Source: an uncultured Collinsella sp. (GTDB lineage Bacteria > Actinomycetota > Coriobacteriia > Coriobacteriales > Coriobacteriaceae). From it: a stretch of 7,469 bases of DNA. Each line of letters starts with the position of its first letter. Within the stretch, counting starts at the first letter, position 1. The position numbers were made by a program, and so were the translations under genes. The notes under the pieces were generated by a model. It made no database searches. It was given only the letters and a program-made list of their open reading frames with translations, and was not told the origin of the DNA. The stretch lies in NCBI GenBank assembly GCA_900768795.1, contig CAAGEH010000004.1:1-7469 (forward strand). Direction: 5' to 3'. Shown here piece after piece: positions 1 through 5,328 of this stretch.

Positions 1-3
1 ACC

Positions 4-110
4 GGACACACATTCTGTCCGAGCGGTTAAAAGCGGGCACGGAATTTAAACGGCTGAAAAAGGGGCATCGACCTGCGCCGATGCCCCTAAAGTAGACACA
101 CATTTTGTCC
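4..110. repeat. Repeated 17-base dyad (GGACA-N7-TGTCC type), two copies
   Basis: GGACACACATTCTGTCC lies at 4-20 and AGACACACATTTTGTCC at 94-110. The copies are in the same orientation, exactly 90 bases apart, with 15 of 17 bases identical. The first copy is itself an inverted repeat (GGACA/TGTCC with a 7-base centre); the second keeps GACA/TGTC. Between them lies the terminator hairpin at 61-88. The arrangement could be a pair of dimeric regulator sites for a gene left of the window, or the ends of a short repeat element. I do not recognise the motif. Confidence 0.6.
56..88 (-). terminator. Second (distal) minus-strand terminator hairpin
   Basis: A perfect 10-bp stem pairs 61-70 (AGGGGCATCG) with 79-88, around an 8-base loop. 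Reading the minus strand, the stem is followed by a run of five T (60-57 plus the last stem base). It lies about 50 bases beyond the rpsA terminator with no gene between them, so it acts as a backup terminator for rpsA or ends an unseen small transcript. Confidence 0.7.
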
Positions 111-129
111 TATAAGCCCACCTCAGCAG

Positions 130-170
130 CAAATGCAAAAAGGGACCCGTCCATTACGGACGGATCCCTT
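130..170 (-). terminator. rpsA terminator
   Basis: A 13-position stem pairs 140-152 with 158-170 with one C/A mismatch, around the 5-base loop ATTAC. On the minus strand it is followed by TTTTTGCATTT. It starts 24 bases after the rpsA stop codon and fits a standard intrinsic terminator for that gene. Confidence 0.85.
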
Positions 171-194
171 AAAACAAGTGATCGACAAACCGAT

Positions 195-1361
195 TTACTC
201 GGCGTCGGTCTCCTCGTCCTTCTTCTCGGAAGGCAGCGGGGTAACCTCGATCTCGACGCCCAGAGTCTCAGCAGCAGACTTCATGGACAGGGAGATACGA
301 CGACGGTCGAGGTCGATCTCCATGACCTTGACCTGAACCTTGTCGCCCACGTGGGTGACCTGAGAAGGCTGGTCGACGTGCTTGTTGGCCATCTCGGAGA
401 TGTGCACCAGGCCCTCGATGCCCTCGCCCAGGTCGACGAAAGCGCCGAACGGGACAAGCTTGGTCACAGTGCCCTCGACGATAGCGCCGACGGGGTACTT
501 CTTGACCAGTGCGCGCCACGGATCCTCGGTGGTCTGCTTGAGGCCCAGGGAGATGCGCTCGCGGTTGAGATCGACGTCGAGAACCTCGACCTCGACCTCC
601 TGGCCGACCTTGACAACCTCGGAAGGATGGTTGACGTGGTGCCAGGAGAGCTCGGAGATGTGGATGAGGCCGTCGATACCGCCGAGGTCGACGAAGGCGC
701 CGAAGTCGACGATGGAGGAAACGGTGCCCTGGAGACGCATGCCAGACTTGAGCTTGGACAGGATCTCGGAGCGCTCGGCCTTACGGGACTCCTCAAGCAC
801 GACGCGACGGGAGAGGACAACGTTGTTGCGGTTGCGGTCCATCTCGATGACGCGGGCCTCGATGCGGGTGCCCATGTAGGAGGTGAGGTCCTTGACACGA
901 CGGAGGTCGACGAGGGAAGCGGGCAGGAAGCCACGCAGGCCGATGTCGAGGATCAGGCCGCCCTTGACAACCTCGATAACCTCGCCCTCGACGTTCTCGC
1001 CGGAGTTGAACTTCTCCTCGATGCGGTTCCAAGCACGCTCGTACTCGGCACGCTTCTTGGACAGGACCAGACGACCGTCCTTGTCCTCCTTCTGGAGAAC
1101 GAGGGCCTCGATGGGATCACCGAGTGCAACGATGTCTGCAGGGTTAGCGTCCTTGCGGATGGACAGCTCGCGGACCGGGATAACGCCCTCGGACTTGAAT
1201 CCGATGTCAACGAGCACCTCGTCATGCTCGATCTTAACGACAGTGCCGTTAACGAGATCGCCCTCATCAAAGTCGGTAATCGTACCGTCGATGAGGTTGT
1301 TCATCTCCTCCTCGTTGACATCGTCAAGAGAGAAAATGGACGAGTTCTGAATCTCACTCAA
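195..1361 (-). CDS. rpsA: 30S ribosomal protein S1
   Basis: Ribosomal protein S1 binds mRNA on the 30S subunit and helps place messages for initiation. The 388-residue product has four S1 (OB-fold) RNA-binding repeats at about residues 33-103, 121-187, 206-275 and 291-362. The family signatures are clear: VVKGGLILDIGLRGFLPASL at 131-150, DFGAFVDLGGIDGLIHISEL at 219-238 and PFGAFVDLGEGIEGLVHISE at 304-323. Four repeats match actinobacterial S1 rather than the six of E. coli. Only 26 acidic residues follow the last repeat, a shorter tail than I recall from other Actinobacteria. The start is TTG, chosen because AAAGGGG (1369-1375) lies 7 bases upstream and the N-terminus has the family's acidic lead-in. 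The ribosome binding site falls in a potential hairpin (1366-1390). The gene is monocistronic as far as visible, followed by two terminators. Identification is secure; the exact start is less so. Confidence 0.97.
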   Translation of the reverse strand: MSEIQNSSIFSLDDVNEEEMNNLIDGTITDFDEGDLVNGTVVKIEHDEVLVDIGFKSEGVIPVRELSIRKDANPADIVALGDPIEALVLQKEDKDGRLVLSKKRAEYERAWNRIEEKFNSGENVEGEVIEVVKGGLILDIGLRGFLPASLVDLRRVKDLTSYMGTRIEARVIEMDRNRNNVVLSRRVVLEESRKAERSEILSKLKSGMRLQGTVSSIVDFGAFVDLGGIDGLIHISELSWHHVNHPSEVVKVGQEVEVEVLDVDLNRERISLGLKQTTEDPWRALVKKYPVGAIVEGTVTKLVPFGAFVDLGEGIEGLVHISEMANKHVDQPSQVTHVGDKVQVKVMEIDLDRRRISLSMKSAAETLGVEIEVTPLPSEKKDEETDAE

Positions 1362-1365
1362 AGGT

Positions 1366-1390
1366 GGACCCCTTTCGAACTACGGGGCCC
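1366..1390 (-). promoter_or_regulatory. Hairpin covering the rpsA Shine-Dalgarno sequence
   Basis: In the mRNA sense, GGGCCCC (1390-1384) can pair with GGGGUCC (1372-1366) in a 7-bp stem with one G-U pair and an 11-base loop. The right arm contains the GGGG of the only good Shine-Dalgarno match, AAAGGGG, for the TTG start at 1361. A competing pairing, AAAGG (1375-1371) with CCUUU (1364-1360), would cover the Shine-Dalgarno and the first two bases of the start codon. S1 synthesis is known to be autoregulated at translation in E. coli; a similar role here is inference from the fold alone. Confidence 0.45.
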
Positions 1391-1617
1391 CGATTGCTAG
1401 GACCTACAGAAGGGTGCGACAAGCACACAACGTTTAGGAACACTCGGGAGCCGACAGATACTAATGTGACGCTTATGCAATCACGTTCGTATAGGTTACG
1501 GGGAAATCACTTCGATTTCAAGCGTGAACTGCGATTTTTTACTCGTATGGAGACTTTTTCGCAATCTTATGAACGACTGTCTCCACAAGTTGACGATAAG
1601 CAGTGAGGCATTCGGCT

Positions 1618-1645
1618 TTGGGGTAAAGTATCCAAGACATACGAT
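1618..1645 (+). promoter_or_regulatory. Possible promoter of the HAD hydrolase gene
   Basis: TTGGGG (1618-1623) and TACGAT (1640-1645) are spaced by 16 bases. Transcription would start near 1652, leaving a short leader that contains the ribosome binding site at 1664-1670. The -35 match is weak, so this is only a candidate. Confidence 0.3.
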
Positions 1646-1677
1646 TCTGGAACGATTTTTTCGAGAAAGGTGCCCGC

Positions 1678-2436
1678 GTGCTCAAAGCAGTCGTTTTCGA
1701 TATGGACGAGACGCTTCTTAGCATCAACCTCAACGCATTCATCCTTCGCTATTTTAAGGATGTATCGTCGATGCTCGCAGACATCGGACGTCGCAGCCGC
1801 GGGGGCACGATGGCGCGTCTGGGCACTATCTTGGTTGATCTCAACGCCAATCGCCGTAGCGGTACGGACAATCGCACCAATCTTGAGTTTTACCAAGAAG
1901 AAATTGAGCGCCGGTGCGGCATTTGCCTCTCAGACCCACTCATCTACGAGGCGTTTACCTACTACGATCGTGAAGTCCTGCCGTACAAGAACGATGACAT
2001 GATCAATGCGAAAGCCATGCCGGGTGCACACGTCGCGCTCGAGGCGGTACAGAACGCGGGCCTGCGCTGTGCGCTCTTTACGAACCCCAGCTTTCCGCAG
2101 GGGGCCATCGAGTGCCGCATGGGCTGGGGCGATATGGCCGACGCCCCCTTTGAACTCGTGACGCACATGGGAAACGCCACCCGCTGCAAGCCCGATGCCA
2201 CCTACTATCTCGAGCAGCTTCAGGTGATGGGACTCGAGCCTCATGAGGTCCTCATGGTGGGCAACGACCCCAGGCGCGACTTCCCCAGCCCCGCCTGCGG
2301 TATTCAAACCGCCTATGTGGGCCAAGGCAAACCAAGCCGAGCCACCTGGCACGGAACTATGGAAGATTTCGCCCGCGATTTCAACGCCGTAATCGAAGCC
2401 TTCTACGAGCACCAAATAGCCAACGAACTGTCATAG
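1678..2436 (+). CDS. HAD-superfamily hydrolase (putative phosphatase)
   Basis: This 252-residue cytoplasmic protein has the four motifs of haloacid dehalogenase-like hydrolases. Motif I is FDMDETL with the nucleophile Asp8 and acid/base Asp10. Motif II is Thr135 in LFTN. Motif III is Lys171 in RCKPD. Motif IV is GNDPRRD, with Asp197 and Asp201 able to bind magnesium. Residues of about 15-110 between motifs I and II form an inserted, probably helical cap, as in subfamily I enzymes. The expected chemistry is magnesium-dependent hydrolysis of a small phosphate ester through an aspartyl-phosphate. The substrate cannot be told from sequence. The start is GTG, supported by AGAAAGG at 1664-1670 with 7-base spacing and by the tight distance from the start to motif I. 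The gene stands alone, divergent from rpsA and convergent with cyuA, so context gives no clue to substrate. Length and motifs look intact. Confidence 0.9.
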   Translation: MLKAVVFDMDETLLSINLNAFILRYFKDVSSMLADIGRRSRGGTMARLGTILVDLNANRRSGTDNRTNLEFYQEEIERRCGICLSDPLIYEAFTYYDREVLPYKNDDMINAKAMPGAHVALEAVQNAGLRCALFTNPSFPQGAIECRMGWGDMADAPFELVTHMGNATRCKPDATYYLEQLQVMGLEPHEVLMVGNDPRRDFPSPACGIQTAYVGQGKPSRATWHGTMEDFARDFNAVIEAFYEHQIANELS

Positions 2437-2487
2437 GACCCCTCGCTCCAAACAAAATAACGCCGCAGGTTGAGCATAAGTCAGCGA

Positions 2488-2585
2488 AAACGCCCCTAAG
2501 CGAGCAATGTGCCTTGAAAGAGGAGGGCATAGGCCTTCTGGCCATGCCCGACGATTGAAAGGCAGATTGCCGCTTAGGGGCGTTT
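2488..2585. terminator. 98-base structured inverted repeat, probable bidirectional terminator
   Basis: The outer arms AAACGCCCCTAAGCG (2488-2502) and CGCTTAGGGGCGTTT (2571-2585) pair perfectly over 15 bp. Inside, after one bulged base, GCAAT (2504-2508) pairs with ATTGC (2566-2570). After a G/G mismatch, TGCCTT (2510-2515) pairs with AAGGCA (2559-2564). At the centre a separate hairpin joins GGGCAT (2525-2530) and GGCC (2532-2535) to GGCC (2540-2543) and ATGCCC (2544-2549) around TTCT. It lies between two convergent genes and is edged by TTT on the plus strand and TTTT on the minus strand, which fits two-way termination. The long structured interior is more than a terminator needs. Confidence 0.6.
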
Positions 2586-2598
2586 GCAGCGTCGGCTG

Positions 2599-2626
2599 GT
2601 TACGCGGTTTGGTAAAACCGCGTAAC
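2599..2626 (-). repeat. 12-bp hairpin overlapping the cyuA stop codon
   Basis: GTTACGCGGTTT (2599-2610) and AAACCGCGTAAC (2615-2626) form a perfect 12-bp stem with the tetraloop GGTA. On the minus strand the stem begins at the last base of the TAG stop codon of cyuA. No T-run follows on either strand, so it is a poor intrinsic terminator by itself. It could protect the 3' end of the cyuA mRNA or act together with the 98-base repeat just downstream. Confidence 0.6.
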
Positions 2627-3945
2627 TAACAAACTCGAGTTTTACCGATCATGATGTTGAGGATCTCGACGTCGGTATCCTTCATGCCCACGCGACCCAC
2701 GTAGCCCATGCTGGCGATTGTCTGCTCGACGGTATCCTGGATCAGGCCCTCGCCGGCGCGGAAGCCGCGGCCCTGCATAGCCATATCATGACCCAGAATC
2801 GCAGCATCAACGGCAGCGGAAATCTTGGCGGCGCAGCTTGCCTTGGCGCCATCGCACACGATGCCGCCCACGTTGCCGAGCGTGTTCGAGACTGTCGCGC
2901 CAATCTGCTCGCGCGTGCCACCGCACAGCCAGGTAATCGCGGCACCGGCACCGCACGCGGCGCAAATAGCACCGCAAAACGCCGAGAGCGCACCAATATA
3001 ACTCTTGATATGCACAGCGATAAGATCGGACAGCATCACGGCGCGCACCAGGCGCTCGTGGTCGCAGCGCAGGTACTCGGCATACTCCATAACGGGCAAG
3101 GCGCAGGTAATGCCCTGATTGCCCGAGCCGCACACAATGGCAACCGGAAGCGCGCAGCCGTTCATGCGGGCGTCGGACCCGGCGGCCGCACGGGCACGGG
3201 CACGGCAGGCGACGTCATCGGCACGAGCGCCCAGCAGCGTACGGCCCACCTCGGCACCCCAAGCGTTCGCCAAGCCCTCGGCACTAATGGCGCCGTTCAG
3301 CTCAATCTGACGCTCAACGGCAGCGCGGGCGCCCTCAATGTCGCCGTCCTCGATAAAGTCGATGATGGACTCAATCGACATGGGCGTGTCGGCCTTATCC
3401 GCCGCACGCTCGGCCACGACGCGCTCGGCGCAGGCGGCGCACTCCCCCGCCGACTTGCCACACACCGGAATACCGTCGAGCGTATGGCACGTGACATTGG
3501 TGTGGTGGTCGGTAATCTCGACGACCGCGATATGGCCCCCGGCTGTGGCAGTCACCTTGATGTAGAGGTTGGGTACACCCTCGACAAGCGACACATCGCA
3601 GTAGCCGGCATCGGCGAGGAGCTCGGCCACGCGAGCACGATCTTCGTCGTTAACGCTCTCGAGCACCTCGAGAGCGCTCTTGGCGTCACCGCCCACGGCA
3701 CCCAGTACGGCCGCTGCTTCAATACCGTGCATACCGCCCGAATTGGGCACGGTCACGCTCTTAACGTTCTTGATGATGTTGCCCGAGCAGGCAACGTCCA
3801 TATGATCGGGTTCGCAACCGAGCGTCTGGCTCGCCAGCGCAGCCGCATAGGCAACGGCAATAGGCTCGGTGCAGCCGAGCGCACAGACAAGCTCGCGGTT
3901 CAAGACATCGCAAAACGCGGCATCGCGGATGGAATCGGTAGGCAT
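2626..3945 (-). CDS. cyuA: L-cysteine desulfidase, UPF0597/CyuA (YhaM) family
   Basis: Enzymes of this family use a [4Fe-4S] cluster to split L-cysteine into pyruvate, ammonia and sulfide. They are related to the alpha subunit of iron-sulfur L-serine dehydratases. The 439-residue product shows CALGCTEP at 21-28, CSGNIIKNV at 53-61, CGSGNQG at 272-278 and GNVGGIVCDGAKASCAAK at 357-374. The glycine-rich tail contains GRGFRAGEGL near 392-401. Cluster-ligand candidates are Cys25 plus cysteines among 281, 324, 328, 331 and 364. The start at 3945 is preferred over an in-frame ATG 35 codons earlier because AGGAGA (3951-3956) lies 5 bases upstream and the family begins just before this point. The extra N-terminal stretch also runs through a promoter-like sequence. 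No cysteine transporter gene lies next to it. It is divergent from rpiB with likely regulatory repeats between them. A serine-dehydratase-like activity on another substrate is the main alternative. Confidence 0.88.
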   Translation of the reverse strand: MPTDSIRDAAFCDVLNRELVCALGCTEPIAVAYAAALASQTLGCEPDHMDVACSGNIIKNVKSVTVPNSGGMHGIEAAAVLGAVGGDAKSALEVLESVNDEDRARVAELLADAGYCDVSLVEGVPNLYIKVTATAGGHIAVVEITDHHTNVTCHTLDGIPVCGKSAGECAACAERVVAERAADKADTPMSIESIIDFIEDGDIEGARAAVERQIELNGAISAEGLANAWGAEVGRTLLGARADDVACRARARAAAGSDARMNGCALPVAIVCGSGNQGITCALPVMEYAEYLRCDHERLVRAVMLSDLIAVHIKSYIGALSAFCGAICAACGAGAAITWLCGGTREQIGATVSNTLGNVGGIVCDGAKASCAAKISAAVDAAILGHDMAMQGRGFRAGEGLIQDTVEQTIASMGYVGRVGMKDTDVEILNIMIGKTRVC

Positions 3946-3981
3946 AGGTATCTCCTGCTTACATAACGAACTGGGCTCTCG

Positions 3982-4011
3982 ATAATAGTTAGCTCTTTTA
4001 TTTGATAACAA
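3982..4011 (-). promoter_or_regulatory. Candidate cyuA promoter
   Basis: On the minus strand TTGTTA (4011-4006) and TATTAT (3987-3982) are spaced by 18 bases. Initiation would fall near 3975, giving a leader of about 30 bases before the ATG at 3945. This is one of the better sigma-70-type matches in the window. A dyad (4001-4020) overlaps the -35 element. Confidence 0.5.
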
Positions 4012-4020
4012 TGCATCAAA
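4001..4020. promoter_or_regulatory. Dyad TTTGAT-N8-ATCAAA, possible operator of cyuA
   Basis: TTTGAT (4001-4006) and ATCAAA (4015-4020) are a perfect 6-bp inverted repeat with an 8-base centre. It overlaps the candidate -35 element of cyuA, a position where a dimeric regulator could block or assist transcription. No regulator gene is present in the window. Confidence 0.4.
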
Positions 4021-4042
4021 AACCGCAACCATGCTTCCGACG

Positions 4043-4074
4043 GACGGCATTCAAGCGCAATCTGACGGCATTCA
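4043..4074. repeat. Direct repeat GACGGCATTCA, 21-base period
   Basis: GACGGCATTCA occurs at 4043-4053 and again at 4064-4074, identical over 11 bases. The period of 21 bases is two turns of the helix, so both copies face the same side of the DNA. The pair lies about 30-65 bases upstream of the candidate cyuA -35 element and 140 bases upstream of the rpiB start. The position suits binding sites for an activator of cyuA. In E. coli the cyu genes are controlled by an Lrp/AsnC-type regulator, but no such gene is seen here. Confidence 0.5.
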
Positions 4075-4216
4075 TTCATGAGAAGCAAGTCTTGCTGCTT
4101 GCTAAAGCGTTTGACCAAAAAACGCCCGAGTGTTTACGCAAAAGTCGCGCTATCATGCAGTCGAACGCGGTAAAACCTTTAGCATTTGATCCGCACAGAC
4201 CAGAGAGGAACCACTC

Positions 4217-4684
4217 ATGAAGATTGGCATCGGTAACGACCACGCCGCCGTAGAGCTCAAGAACATCATTTCCGAGCACCTGAAGGAGCGCGGCTACGAG
4301 GTCGTGAACTTTGGAACCGACACCTCCGAGAGCTTTGATTACCCCATCGCCGGCTACAAGGTGGGCAAGGCAGTTGCCAACGGTGACGTCGACCTGGGTA
4401 TCCTGATCTGCGGTACCGGCGTCGGCATCAGCCTGGCCGCCAACAAGGTCGAGGGCGTTCGCGCCGTCGTGTGCTCCGAGCCCTTCAGCGCCAAGCTCTC
4501 GCGCATGCACAACAACACCAACGTGCTCGCCTTTGGTGCCCGCGTCGTGGGCTCCGAGCTCGCCAAGATGATCGTCGACGAGTGGCTCGACGCCGAGTTT
4601 GAGGGCGGCCGTCACGAGCGCCGCGTCAATCTCCTCAACGAGATCGACCAGACGCGCGGACTTAAGATCGTCGACGAAGCCTAA
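4217..4684 (+). CDS. rpiB: Ribose-5-phosphate isomerase B
   Basis: RpiB interconverts ribulose 5-phosphate and ribose 5-phosphate in the non-oxidative pentose phosphate pathway, supplying ribose for nucleotides. The 155-residue product has the RpiB/LacAB fold signatures. IGNDHAA at 5-11 carries Asp8 and His9. DYP is at 41-43. GILICGTGVGISLAANKV at 61-78 carries the catalytic Cys65 and Thr67. VVCSEPFSAKLSRMHNN at 84-100 carries His98. GGRHERRV at 130-137 supplies phosphate-binding Arg132 and Arg136. Cys65 and the complete RHERR motif favour RpiB over the galactose-6-phosphate isomerase subunits LacA and LacB. The glycine-loop variant NDHAA differs from the commoner SDHAG. The ATG at 4217 has AGAGAGGA (4202-4209) at 7-base spacing. 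TATCAT at 4151-4156 may be its -10 box, but no good -35 accompanies it. The gene is monocistronic, ending at a strong terminator. A related sugar-phosphate isomerase such as one for allose 6-phosphate cannot be excluded. Confidence 0.93.
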   Translation: MKIGIGNDHAAVELKNIISEHLKERGYEVVNFGTDTSESFDYPIAGYKVGKAVANGDVDLGILICGTGVGISLAANKVEGVRAVVCSEPFSAKLSRMHNNTNVLAFGARVVGSELAKMIVDEWLDAEFEGGRHERRVNLLNEIDQTRGLKIVDEA

Positions 4685-4711
4685 AGCCTTACAACGTCAT
4701 ACTCCGACGAC

Positions 4712-4750
4712 AGCCCCCGCCCGGAACACACATCCGGACGGGGGCTCTTT
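4712..4750 (+). terminator. rpiB terminator
   Basis: AGCCCCCGCCCGGA (4712-4725) pairs with TCCGGACGGGGGCT (4733-4746) over 14 positions with a single C/A mismatch and a 7-base loop, followed by CTTT. It begins 27 bases after the rpiB stop codon. The T-run is short but the stem is very GC-rich. Confidence 0.8.
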
Positions 4751-4782
4751 AGTAGATTTGTAGGCGTTTACCAAAATCTACT
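4751..4782. repeat. 9-bp inverted repeat between two convergent terminators
   Basis: AGTAGATTT (4751-4759) and AAATCTACT (4774-4782) form a perfect 9-bp stem around a 14-base loop, which has a further GTA/TAC match. It is AT-rich, unlike the GC-rich terminators on either side, and belongs to neither stem. It may be an ancillary pause hairpin or a small repeat element. Confidence 0.5.
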
Positions 4783-4784
4783 GG

Positions 4785-4822
4785 AATAAAAAGGGCGCCG
4801 CGGATGGAGTTCCGCGGCGCCC
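4785..4822 (-). terminator. ndk terminator
   Basis: GGGCGCCGCGGA (4793-4804) and TCCGCGGCGCCC (4811-4822) form a perfect 12-bp stem with a 6-base loop. On the minus strand it is followed by TTTTTATT. It lies 38 bases beyond the ndk stop codon and is a textbook intrinsic terminator. Confidence 0.88.
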
Positions 4823-4836
4823 AAGCCACACGCTAA

Positions 4837-4858
4837 CAGCTTTAAGGAGTCAAAGCTG
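4837..4858. repeat. Small hairpin just after the ndk stop codon
   Basis: CAGCTTT (4837-4843) and AAAGCTG (4852-4858) are a perfect 7-bp inverted repeat with an 8-base loop. It lies between the ndk stop codon and its terminator, giving the transcript two tandem 3' hairpins. A role in mRNA stability is possible but unproven. Confidence 0.45.
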
Positions 4859-4860
4859 GT

Positions 4861-5265
4861 TTAGCCAAAGAAACGCTTGATCTCGATCTCGGCGTTCTCC
4901 AGGCAGTCGGAGCCATGGATTACGTTGGCGTTGACATCGACGGCAAAGTCGCCGCGAATGGTGCCAGGAGCGGCATCAAGCGGGTTGGTGGCGCCCATGA
5001 GGGTGCGCATCTTAGCAACGGCAGAAAGACCGGAAACGACCATCTTGACGACCGGACCGCTCGTCATAAAATCGCACAGACCGCCAAAGAAGGGCTTGTC
5101 GTTGAGGTGAGCATAGTGCTCCTCGACGGTGGCGCGCTCAAGCGTGGTCATCTCCATGCGCTCGATAACAAGGCCGCTGCGCTCAATGCGAGCAACGATC
5201 TCGCCGATCTTGCGATCGCGCACGGCGTCGGGCTTAATCATGATGAAGGTCTTCTCGATAGCCAT
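4861..5265 (-). CDS. ndk: Nucleoside diphosphate kinase
   Basis: Ndk transfers the gamma-phosphate of ATP to nucleoside diphosphates through a phosphohistidine, balancing NTP and dNTP pools in the cytoplasm. The 134-residue product aligns residue for residue with E. coli Ndk. It has FIMIKPDAV with Lys11, HYAHLNDKPFF with Tyr51 and Phe59, FMTSGPVV, Arg87, GATNP with Thr93, GTIRGDFA with Arg104, and NVIHGSD with Asn114 and the catalytic His117. It ends at KRFFG, about nine residues shorter than the E. coli protein, which is within the family range. The residue after the GSD motif is Cys121 where Ser is usual. The start at 5265 gives the canonical MAIEKTF N-terminus and has GAAAGG (5273-5278) 7 bases upstream. 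An in-frame start 14 codons earlier has neither. The gene is monocistronic with its own promoter candidate and terminator. Confidence 0.97.
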   Translation of the reverse strand: MAIEKTFIMIKPDAVRDRKIGEIVARIERSGLVIERMEMTTLERATVEEHYAHLNDKPFFGGLCDFMTSGPVVKMVVSGLSAVAKMRTLMGATNPLDAAPGTIRGDFAVDVNANVIHGSDCLENAEIEIKRFFG

Positions 5266-5328
5266 AAGGTAGCCTTTCAAGTAGGTTCGCGCGTGCCCAA
5301 GTCCCATTCCGGCACCCGCCTGGACTGC

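Larger units (their letters stand above)
1362..1677. promoter_or_regulatory. Divergent intergenic region between rpsA and the HAD gene
   Basis: These 316 bases separate two divergent genes and must contain both promoters. I see no ORF with coding character here. On the minus strand I found no convincing -35/-10 pair for rpsA: TTGAAA and TATACG are present but 22 bases apart. A 17-base dyad, GAAATC-N5-GATTTC, lies at 1503-1519, and a separated pair GGAGAC (1549-1554)/GTCTCC (1579-1584) lies nearby. The stretch is visibly more AT-rich than the flanking genes. The length allows a long structured rpsA leader. Confidence 0.5.

Noticed and set aside
105..1400. Long plus-strand ORF of 431 codons opposite rpsA
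   Set aside because: It is antisense to a clear S1 gene. Its Leu/Val/Asp-rich, repetitive product is the mirror of GC-rich sense codons, and it runs through the rpsA terminator. No ribosome binding site or family resemblance was found.
1532..1662. CGATTTTTT present twice in the rpsA/HAD gap
   Set aside because: A nine-base match dominated by a T-run is expected by chance, with no spacing or symmetry that suggests a site.
2788..3966. Plus-strand ORF of 392 codons opposite cyuA
   Set aside because: Antisense shadow of a well-supported gene. The product is low-complexity Ala/Gly/His/Arg-rich with no recognisable motif.
3946..4050. N-terminal extension of cyuA by 35 codons
   Set aside because: It lacks a Shine-Dalgarno sequence and runs through the promoter-like and dyad sequences. 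The ATG at 3945 has AGGAGA at proper spacing.
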